DNA of 6,401 nucleotides. It comes from Flavobacteriales bacterium (GTDB lineage Bacteria > Bacteroidota > Bacteroidia > Flavobacteriales > JADGDT01). Below, one piece after another: positions 1 to 6,127 of the stretch. The notes beneath the pieces were generated by a model. That model had not been told where the DNA came from, made no database searches, and worked only from the letters and a program-made list of their open reading frames with translations. The stretch covers positions 1 to 6,401 of the forward strand of contig JAGLEB010000099.1 in the NCBI GenBank assembly GCA_023145275.1, given 5' to 3'. The first letter of the stretch is position 1. Each line of letters starts with the position of its first letter. Made by a program: the position numbers and the translations under genes.

Positions 1-310
1 AGGTCTTTTCCACCTAGGTGCAAGTTCATTTGATAAGATAGTATTGGCATACGAGCCAGTATGGGCTATCGGAACTGGAGAAACTGCAAGTCCTGAGCAA
101 GCTCAAGAAATGCACGCTCACATCCGTAAAGTAGTTGGTGCTAAATACGGTGCTGATGTTGCTGCTAAACTTCCAATTTTATACGGAGGAAGTGTTAAGC
201 CAGGAAACGCTAAAGAGATCTTCTCTAAAGAAGATGTTGATGGTGGATTAATTGGTGGTGCTGCATTAAAAGCTGAAGATTTCATGGGAATTATTACTGC
301 TTTTGATTAA
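1..310 (+). CDS. tpiA: Triosephosphate isomerase, C-terminal part (5' end outside window)
   Basis: Glycolytic and gluconeogenic enzyme that interconverts dihydroxyacetone phosphate and glyceraldehyde 3-phosphate in the cytoplasm. The frame is open from base 2 and gives 102 residues; the family is about 250 residues long, so roughly the first 150 are missing. The fragment opens with GLFHLGASSFDKIVLAYEPVWAIGTG-type sequence. The catalytic glutamate is at fragment residue 18 in AYEPVWAIGTG, the family signature, followed by the flexible lid loop PVWAIGTG. The phosphate-binding elements YGGSV (61-65) and DVDGGLIGGAALK (78-90) are both present, so this half of the active site is intact. A TTG at 44 could be taken as a start, but it is the internal Leu of the beta strand before the catalytic Glu, and coding clearly continues upstream. 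A strong terminator follows 24 bases after the stop, so tpiA ends its transcription unit. Confidence 0.97.
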   Translation, partial: GLFHLGASSFDKIVLAYEPVWAIGTGETASPEQAQEMHAHIRKVVGAKYGADVAAKLPILYGGSVKPGNAKEIFSKEDVDGGLIGGAALKAEDFMGIITAFD

Positions 311-334
311 GTAATCCATAACATATTTTTATAG

Positions 335-368
335 CAAAGGAACCCTATTGGGTTCCTTTGTTTTTTTT
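335..368 (+). terminator. Intrinsic terminator of tpiA
   Basis: A perfect 11-bp inverted repeat, CAAAGGAACCC (335-345) and GGGTTCCTTTG (350-360), encloses a 4-base loop TATT and is followed at once by eight T residues (361-368). This is the classic Rho-independent form for transcription to the right. The left flank has no A-run, so the structure is not expected to work equally well for leftward transcription. Confidence 0.95.
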
Positions 369-387
369 ATAAGTTTTGTACCTTGTG
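357..387 (+). promoter_or_regulatory. Candidate Bacteroidota-type promoter for prmA
   Basis: TTTG (357-360) is followed after 18 bp by TACCTTGTG (379-387), which resembles the Bacteroidota primary sigma factor pattern of TTTG near -33 and TAnnTTTG near -7, with an imperfect -7 element. If real, the -33 element is the last four bases of the tpiA terminator stem, and transcription would start near 394, leaving a leader of about 60 bases. A weaker alternative pairs TTTG (375-378) with TACGAATG (397-404). Called from pattern only. Confidence 0.35.
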
Positions 388-395
388 CGAATAGG

Positions 396-429
396 CTACG
401 AATGTAAAAACGTAGTTTTATTTTTTTTT
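396..429 (+). terminator. Weak second hairpin plus T-run (backup terminator or leader structure)
   Basis: CTACG (396-400) and CGTAG (411-415) can pair around a 10-base loop. Two further G-U pairs can form with 394-395 and 416-417. A T-rich run follows (416-429, interrupted once by A). The stem is short and the loop A-rich, so it may be chance. It could act as a second-chance terminator for tpiA read-through, or as a 5' leader hairpin if the candidate prmA promoter just upstream is used. Confidence 0.3.
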
Positions 430-457
430 AGACAGTCGAATAGTAAAAATATATAAC

Positions 458-1294
458 GTGGAATACTTAGAGTTTAAGTTTAAAGTTAGCCCATTACAAC
501 CGTGGAAAGACATACTAGAAGCGGAGTTGGGAGAAATTGGGTTTGAAAGTTTTGCTGATACAACTGATGGTGTAGATGCGTATGTTCAGGAAGAAAATTT
601 CGATGAAGAAAGCTTTAGTAGCATGTCTGTTTTAGGCAATGGCTTGTGCGAAATAGTTTTTGAAAAAAATAAGGTAATTCCTAAGAATTGGAATGAAGAG
701 TGGGAAAAAAACTTTTCGCCTATCAATGTAGATAACCGTTGTGTAATAAGAGCGCCATTCCACGAAGCAACAAATGCTGATTTCGAAATTATTATTGAAC
801 CTAAAATGTCGTTCGGTACAGGTCATCATCAAACTACACATTTAATGATAAGTTATATCCTTGATATGGATGTGAAAAACATGTCGGTAATGGATATGGG
901 GTGTGGAACTGGAATACTTGCAATACTTGCAGCACAGAAAGGTGCTACCAAAGTTGATGCTATAGATATTGATGAGTGGGCTTACGAAAACACTATGGAG
1001 AATGCAGAGCGAAACAATGTTGAATTTATTGTTGGAGCAAAAGGAGATGCGAGTTTATTGAAGGGGGATGAGGAATATGATTTATTTATTGCTAACATAA
1101 ATAGGAATATTCTAATCAATGATATGTCTACTTATGCTAAATCTATTAAAAAAGGAGGTCAGCTTTTGTTAAGTGGTTTCTACGAAACAGATATCGCACA
1201 ATTAGTTTTGGAAACTGAGAAAAATGGATTCAAACTTCAAGAAAAAAGAAATAAAGAAACTTGGGCAGCTTTACGATTTAAGAAATTAAATTAA
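458..1294 (+). CDS. prmA: Ribosomal protein L11 methyltransferase
   Basis: SAM-dependent methyltransferase that methylates amino groups of ribosomal protein L11 in the cytoplasm. The 278-residue length is normal for Bacteroidota PrmA. The N-terminal substrate-recognition domain (about 1-70) carries LGEIGFESF, typical of the family. A linker with NWNEEWEKNFSP (77-88) follows. The catalytic domain opens with MSFGTGHHQTT (117-127), the PrmA-specific loop. The SAM-binding glycine motif is VMDMGCGTGILAI (144-156), the acidic ribose-binding strand is AIDID (168-172), and NINRNIL (213-219) and LSGF (238-241) are the later family motifs. No key residue is missing. The start is GTG at 458: no in-frame ATG lies nearby upstream, and the next ATG, near residue 56, would delete most of the recognition domain. 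There is no clear Shine-Dalgarno sequence, as is usual in the phylum. It is separated from tpiA by a strong terminator. The next gene lies 71 bp downstream with no hairpin terminator between, so the two may be co-transcribed. Confidence 0.95.
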   Translation: MEYLEFKFKVSPLQPWKDILEAELGEIGFESFADTTDGVDAYVQEENFDEESFSSMSVLGNGLCEIVFEKNKVIPKNWNEEWEKNFSPINVDNRCVIRAPFHEATNADFEIIIEPKMSFGTGHHQTTHLMISYILDMDVKNMSVMDMGCGTGILAILAAQKGATKVDAIDIDEWAYENTMENAERNNVEFIVGAKGDASLLKGDEEYDLFIANINRNILINDMSTYAKSIKKGGQLLLSGFYETDIAQLVLETEKNGFKLQEKRNKETWAALRFKKLN

Positions 1295-1365
1295 TGCAAA
1301 TTAGAGCTTTTTTATTGAGATTAATTATCCTACTAACCTAAGATGATTTCGATACACCTATTTAT

Positions 1366-4300
1366 ATGAAAAAATACCTGCTACTAATAATTTTACTTTC
1401 GTCACAGTTTCTGTTTGCACAAAGTAAAAAACAATTCTCTACGGAAATTGAAAAGTTTGAACCCGAACTTGTACAATTTCTGAAAAATAAGAGTGGTGGA
1501 GGACAGGCCATAGCTGATAGCTTTATAGTTAGATACTCCTCTTACTCTGCAGGAAGCAAAAAATTAGTAGTTGATCTACTTAATAGTCTTAGGAAAACAA
1601 GGCTTAAAAAAATAGAATTTTACGATCAGGTTCTACAATCAATAATTTTGGTTGATTCTATTGGTAAAGGTAATGGGGCTAATGTTGATTCATGGTTAAC
1701 TTCTTACAATCAATTTATATACAATAAGAAAGAAACTACAAATCACAAACAGAAATTTATAGAAGCCAATTACAATGTTTTGGCAAACTCATTGTTAATT
1801 CCTAAAACAAGGAAAGTTAAGTGGGGTACATCGGGAGAATTGGTTTACGACTCTAAGGATGTAATTAAATACTCTATAAAAGGATCTGATTTGTATTGTA
1901 TATCAGGATTAGATAGTTTGTCAATTGCTGATGTAGAAGCTTCTTTTTTGCCTTCAACTCAGATGATTGAAGTTTCTAAAGCAAAATTATATTGGGATTC
2001 TAGAGACTTTTCTAAAGACTCTCTTTACGTGGTAGCAAAGGATATTTCGATAGATGTTAAGAAGAAGGGTTTTGTAGCTGATTCGGTGGTGTTGCACAGT
2101 AAGTATTTTTTCAACCAGAAAGTATTGGGAAGTATTGAGAATAGAGTGGAGACAAAGAATATTAAAAAGAAGGTTTACCCTATTTTTAAGAGTTATATGA
2201 ATAACTACTACTTTAAAAATATAACACCTGGTGTTGATTTTAATGGAGGAGTAGTGCTACGAAAAAATAAATTATACGGAGTAGGAGACAATACAAGGAA
2301 GGCAGTTTTGCATTGCAAAAAATCAGAAAAGGATGTATTCTTATTTAATTCAAAGAGTTTTGTTTTTACTAGAAAGAGTATATTTTCGGGAGAAACAAGT
2401 GTGAGTATTAGGTTGATGGAAGATTCTATTTATCATCCTGAAATGACGGTGAATTACGATATAAAACAAGGGAAGCTTACTGTATCAAAAAATAGGAATA
2501 AGTTATCAGAGTCGCCATTCTCTAATTCGTACAATAGTTTTGATATGTTTTTAAAGTCTCTTTCGTGGAAAAGAGGAGATAGGGACATTGCTTTTGAAAC
2601 TGAGAAACATATTGATGTTCCATTTGTATCGAATAATTATTACGAAAGAGATGTTTTTAAGCAGTTTCAAGGTCTTAATAATGTTAACCCTTTAGTTCAG
2701 CTGTACGATGTATATATGTATAGCGAACAGTATGATTATTTGACAATAAATTACATATCAGATCAGATGGGTATGCCCAAGCAATACGCAACTCACATGC
2801 TAATGGAATTAGCCTCTATGGGGTATGTGTATGTAGATTTAGATCTTGAAAGAGTTAGGTTTAACGAAAAGTTTTTAAATATTGTTGAGGTTTATAAAGG
2901 TAGTAAAGATTACGATGTTATTTTATTTCACGCTCCAGATGCAACAGCAATTAATGGGCTAGTAAATTTAGATAATGGTAAGATTTCTCTTCTAAATATC
3001 GATAGAATTAATTTGTCAACAAGAAAGAAAGTTTATGTATTCCCTAGTGATACTGTTGTAGTTAATAAAGATTTAAACTTGAGGTTTAATGGAGAAATAA
3101 ATGTTGGTAACTACGAGTTTCACGGTAGTGATTACACTTTTGAATATGAAGATTTCAAGGTTGTAATGAACGGGAATCAGAAGATGCAATATTATGTTCC
3201 TACTTGGACACGAGATGTTAATGGGAAGATACATAATGTGAAAGTAATTAATCCAATAGATTCGCTTAGAGGAGAGTTGTATATCGATGATCCTGCTAAC
3301 AAATCGGGAAGAATACAGTATGATGATTATCCTAAGTTTAACAATACTAGAGATGCTTACGTATTCTACGATTTACCAGAGATAAGAAATAGCGTTTATA
3401 CTAGAGATCAACTGTATGTAAAGTTAGCTCCTTTCGAATTAGACTCTCTAACTACTGTGAGTTCTAGGGATGTTAAATTTTATGGAACTGTTCATACAGG
3501 AAATATTTTCCCCGATTTCGAATATTTTGTTAATGTACAGAAGGATTTTTCTTTAGGATTTCTTTACGACACTGAGGTTGAAGGTCTAGAGATATTTAAG
3601 AAAGGTATTTACAGAGATGAACTGACATTAGATTTGAGAGGATTAAATGGTCGTGGAAGACTTTCGTATTTATCATCGGATATGGAGTCTGAGAATATTG
3701 AGTTTTATTCAGATTCCCTTAAATCATTAGCGATTAATTTTAATGTGGATTACAGCGTTGCAGATACATTGAATACACCTTCGGGTTCTGCATATAATGT
3801 TTCAATATTTTGGGAGCCAAAAGTAGATAGTATGTCGATTAGCATGTTGGAAGATCCTTTTGTTTTTTACGATAGCACCGTTGTTTTAGACGGACATCTT
3901 GCTTTCATGAAAAATGACCTTACTGCTAGTGGAAATGTTCTATTTGAAACAGCCGAAATGTCAAGTGAGTATTATAATTTTTATGGTGATTCTATTAATA
4001 GCAAATACCTAAACTTTAAGTTGAGAGAAACATTAGACTCTCCTACTGAAGTAGAGATTAACAATACGGCAGGTGTTGTTGATATGACTAGAAGAGAAGG
4101 ACGATTTAATCTAAATAATCAAGATGCTTTTATTGATTTTACTACTAGTAAATATATTGCTTACATCGATAAAGTTGTTTGGGATATGGATAACAAACAT
4201 ATTGGTTTAAATAGTACAGATGAAAATAAAGCACCTTGGTTTGTATCGATTGATCCTGGTCAGGATTCTTTAAAATTTCAGGCAGGACATGCTACTTACG

Positions 4301-5724
4301 AGCTAGCTTCTGATAAGTTGGAAATATCGGAAGTGGTAGGTATCGCCGTTGCGGATGCTTTTATTAACCCTGAGAATGATAAATTAGAAATACTAGATAA
4401 TGGATGGATGCAAGGTTTCGAGAATGCTAGAGTTAAAATTGGTATTGGAGCAAACGAGCATACGCTAGAAAATGCAAATATAGTAGTTCATTCGTCACAT
4501 AGCTTTATTGGTGATGCTGAGTATTATTACAAAGATATCGATAGTATAAAACATCCTATTGTAATGTCGTCTCTTTATGTTGATTCTATACAGGGAAAAA
4601 CTATTGGGCGAGGAGATATTTTAGCAGATGAAGAGTTTATGCTTAATCCTTACTTTAGTTTTAATGGTATTGTTGAGGTAAGTGGTAAATCTAAATTCTT
4701 AAGATTCCAAGGTTATTCGGGAATAGAGAATTATTGTGATGATATTGATGCAGGAGAGATTCCAATTGAAGGTAATGTTGATCCTAATAATGTAAAGGTT
4801 GAGATTAATAATTTTGACAATTTACATCAGTACTCATTTATTTATAACGGTATTTATGCCACAATGAGTAATTATTCTGCAGCTTTCCTTTCTACAAACA
4901 AAGATTTAGTTGATTACGATTTTATATCGGCTAAAGGAAGTATTACTTATGACGAACCTGAAGCATGCTATGCAATTGGTGGAGATGTGGTAAATGGAGT
5001 TAAGCAAGATGAGGTTAGGTTTTATAACGATGAGTGTAGGTTGGGTGCAAAAGGAGAATTGAAGTTTTATAATCCGGATAAGGTAATTGAGATAAAAACT
5101 TATGGAAATATAGATTTCGACATGAATGCCGAGATGATAGAAACTCAAATGATTCTAGGACTTAATTTCGAGTTCAATAGATTAATTATGGATCAAATCC
5201 GTTTAGCTCTTCAAGAAGCTGCCCCTATAGCAATGATTGAGGGAGAATCTGATGTTCAGAAACTTGGATTCTCAAGATTGATGAATAAAGCTTACGATGG
5301 TGGAGCAGGAGCATTGGTGAACTTTGGAAAGGAATTACCCGAAGACTTGCAATTCGGAATTCTTTTTACTGATTTAGATCTCTCTTGGGATGCTAATGAA
5401 AAAATGTATTTATCGGGTGACGAAATTGGAATACATAATTTTAATGGGCACTTGTTAAATAAGATTTTTAAAGGAAAAGTTGAGATTAAGAAACGTAGGG
5501 GTGGCGATGAAATAACTATTTACTTCGCAACAGAAAAAGGCGATTATTTCTATTTTAGTTATAGATCTAACGTTTTGAATTTCCATACAAACAACAGGAA
5601 GATTATGGATAAATTCGATGAGATAGATGATAAGGATAGAGAGAAGGAAATTAACGGTATTGAATATAGGTTTAAGAAAGCATCGAGACTTAATGTTAGA
5701 TCTTTCCAAAACAGATATATCTAA
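1366..5724 (+). CDS. Very large exported beta-rich protein of unknown function (1452 aa)
   Basis: I do not recognise a characterised family. The product starts with a clear Sec signal peptide: MKKY, a hydrophobic core LLLIILLSSQFLF, and a likely cut after Ala18 (FA|QS). Position +1 is Gln, not Cys, so it is not a lipoprotein. No further membrane helix is evident, so a periplasmic or outer-membrane-associated location is inferred. Residues 20-140 look helical. From about 140 the sequence is rich in short alternating hydrophobic strands with many Tyr, Asp, Asn and Ser. Residues about 440-505 are an exception: two or three helices then GYVYVDLDLERVRF, resembling a winged-helix-like insert. Distinct blocks follow at 645-660 (NKSGRIQYDDYPKF), 709-718 (TGNIFPDF) and 992-1009 (VADAFINPENDKLEI). 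A duplicated module lies at 760-792 and 852-884. The C-terminal region (1326-1430) ends with beta-type sequence containing YFYFSYRSNVLNF. There is no type IX secretion C-terminal domain, protease triad or nucleotide-binding motif. I recall uncharacterised proteins of similar size and blocks in other Bacteroidota. An envelope scaffold or transport role is only a guess. The frame is intact and base composition matches prmA. Confidence 0.9.
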   Translation: MKKYLLLIILLSSQFLFAQSKKQFSTEIEKFEPELVQFLKNKSGGGQAIADSFIVRYSSYSAGSKKLVVDLLNSLRKTRLKKIEFYDQVLQSIILVDSIGKGNGANVDSWLTSYNQFIYNKKETTNHKQKFIEANYNVLANSLLIPKTRKVKWGTSGELVYDSKDVIKYSIKGSDLYCISGLDSLSIADVEASFLPSTQMIEVSKAKLYWDSRDFSKDSLYVVAKDISIDVKKKGFVADSVVLHSKYFFNQKVLGSIENRVETKNIKKKVYPIFKSYMNNYYFKNITPGVDFNGGVVLRKNKLYGVGDNTRKAVLHCKKSEKDVFLFNSKSFVFTRKSIFSGETSVSIRLMEDSIYHPEMTVNYDIKQGKLTVSKNRNKLSESPFSNSYNSFDMFLKSLSWKRGDRDIAFETEKHIDVPFVSNNYYERDVFKQFQGLNNVNPLVQLYDVYMYSEQYDYLTINYISDQMGMPKQYATHMLMELASMGYVYVDLDLERVRFNEKFLNIVEVYKGSKDYDVILFHAPDATAINGLVNLDNGKISLLNIDRINLSTRKKVYVFPSDTVVVNKDLNLRFNGEINVGNYEFHGSDYTFEYEDFKVVMNGNQKMQYYVPTWTRDVNGKIHNVKVINPIDSLRGELYIDDPANKSGRIQYDDYPKFNNTRDAYVFYDLPEIRNSVYTRDQLYVKLAPFELDSLTTVSSRDVKFYGTVHTGNIFPDFEYFVNVQKDFSLGFLYDTEVEGLEIFKKGIYRDELTLDLRGLNGRGRLSYLSSDMESENIEFYSDSLKSLAINFNVDYSVADTLNTPSGSAYNVSIFWEPKVDSMSISMLEDPFVFYDSTVVLDGHLAFMKNDLTASGNVLFETAEMSSEYYNFYGDSINSKYLNFKLRETLDSPTEVEINNTAGVVDMTRREGRFNLNNQDAFIDFTTSKYIAYIDKVVWDMDNKHIGLNSTDENKAPWFVSIDPGQDSLKFQAGHATYELASDKLEISEVVGIAVADAFINPENDKLEILDNGWMQGFENARVKIGIGANEHTLENANIVVHSSHSFIGDAEYYYKDIDSIKHPIVMSSLYVDSIQGKTIGRGDILADEEFMLNPYFSFNGIVEVSGKSKFLRFQGYSGIENYCDDIDAGEIPIEGNVDPNNVKVEINNFDNLHQYSFIYNGIYATMSNYSAAFLSTNKDLVDYDFISAKGSITYDEPEACYAIGGDVVNGVKQDEVRFYNDECRLGAKGELKFYNPDKVIEIKTYGNIDFDMNAEMIETQMILGLNFEFNRLIMDQIRLALQEAAPIAMIEGESDVQKLGFSRLMNKAYDGGAGALVNFGKELPEDLQFGILFTDLDLSWDANEKMYLSGDEIGIHNFNGHLLNKIFKGKVEIKKRRGGDEITIYFATEKGDYFYFSYRSNVLNFHTNNRKIMDKFDEIDDKDREKEINGIEYRFKKASRLNVRSFQNRYI

Positions 5725-5820
5725 GGGTGCTGCCACAATATTGTACAAAGATAGTTGCCTTTATGTCTAAGTTTATTAAACAAAAATTTCAATAGGTTGA
5801 TGACGATATATGCTTTGTTA

Positions 5821-5920
5821 TCTTAGCGTTTTATTTTCTTAGCGAGCTTTGCGTGAGAAGTATAGCATAGTTCACGCAAAGACCGCGAAGGATTTCGCAA
5901 AGGAAGCGCTAAGAAGAATA
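5821..5920. repeat. CGCAAAG/TTAGCG hairpin element, probable dispersed Bacteroidota repeat
   Basis: Two nested inverted repeats are visible. The outer arms are TTCTTAGCG (5836-5844) and CGCTAAGAA (5907-5915), 9 bp perfect. The inner arms are CTTTGCGTGA (5847-5856) and TCACGCAAAG (5872-5881), 10 bp perfect with a 15-base loop. The right side also repeats a heptamer directly: CGCAAAG (5875-5881), CGCGAAG (5884-5890), CGCAAAG (5896-5902). On the left, TCTTAGCG occurs twice (5821-5828 and 5837-5844). The last CGCAAAG can pair with the same CTTTGCG arm, so alternative folds exist. The local GC content is well above its surroundings. I recall CGCAAAG-rich intergenic elements of this kind scattered through many Bacteroidota genomes, so a dispersed, non-coding repeat is the best reading. 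No transposase, target duplication or T-run was found, so it is neither an insertion sequence nor a typical terminator. Confidence 0.6.
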
Positions 5921-6052
5921 CAAGCCATCATGGGTAGCGTAGGAAATGTTTCTCCATTACTTAATCTCCAGTTGAAGTGTTGATGTCACAGTTGTTCAAG
6001 TAAATAAGTGTAGCGCTAAAAGAATAAGCTATTGAGGTTTATTTGCAGTCTT

Positions 6053-6103
6053 TTTGTAATACAGTATTGAATGGAATAGTTTTGTTTTAATTTATTACTT
6101 TTG
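6053..6103 (+). promoter_or_regulatory. clpS promoter region with two -7-like elements
   Basis: TTTG (6053-6056) is followed after 20 bp by TAGTTTTG (6077-6084), an exact TAnnTTTG, matching the Bacteroidota primary promoter pattern. A second exact TAnnTTTG, TACTTTTG, lies at 6096-6103, just before the gene. Its best upstream partner is TTG at 6067-6069, spaced 26 bp, which is longer than ideal. The two elements would give leaders of roughly 40 and 20 bases before the ATG at 6128. The promoter supports clpS being transcribed independently of the large gene upstream. Confidence 0.6.
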
Positions 6104-6127
6104 CAATTAGAGAAATTAAATGATATT

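Larger units (their letters stand above)
5725..6127. other. 403-bp intergenic spacer without a supported gene
   Basis: No convincing gene was found on either strand. The first part (5725-5820) is AT-rich and holds small chance palindromes such as ACAATATTGT (5735-5744), but no clear terminator for the large upstream gene. The middle (about 5821-5920) holds a structured repeat-like element listed separately. The segment 5921-6050 has nothing I recognise beyond a partial second copy of AGCGCTAA...AGAATA at 6012-6026. The last 75 bases hold the clpS promoter region. The longest tidy reading frame, 17 codons from ATG 5930, is too short to support. Confidence 0.7.

Noticed and set aside
632..841. 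Leftward open frame of 69 codons inside prmA
   Set aside because: Lies wholly within the well-supported prmA coding sequence; its translation has no recognisable domain and reflects the reverse complement of prmA codons.
4906..5148. Leftward open frame of 80 codons inside the large gene
   Set aside because: Fully antisense to an intact long gene; Ile/Tyr/Ser-rich translation typical of reversed AT-rich coding sequence, with no promoter or motif.
5341..5724. C-terminus of the large protein as a type IX secretion sorting domain or outer-membrane barrel end
   Set aside because: The end is charged and basic (KKASRLNVRSFQNRYI). It lacks the glycine/lysine-ended sorting domain pattern and the alternating pattern with terminal aromatic residue expected of a barrel strand.
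5455..5748. Leftward open frame of 97 codons over the 3' end of the large gene
   Set aside because: Mostly antisense to the C-terminal coding region, with no supporting start context or family similarity that I recognise.
5725..5765. Possible terminator directly after the large gene (AAGG ... CCTTT, with ACAATATTGT inside)
   Set aside because: Outer pairing is only about four bases, the enclosed palindrome is AT-only, and no T-run follows.
5875..5902. Direct CGCRAAG heptamers read as a CRISPR array
   Set aside because: Repeat units are only 7 bases with 2-5 base gaps, and no cas gene is present.
5836..5915. Hairpin element read as an intrinsic terminator of the large gene
   Set aside because: Neither strand has a T-run after the stem, and the arms are nested repeat words rather than a compact stem-loop.
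5930..5983. 17-codon ORF (MGSVGNVSPLLNLQLKC) in the spacer before clpS
   Set aside because: Too short, with no supporting promoter or similarity; a frame of this size is expected by chance in a 400-bp spacer.
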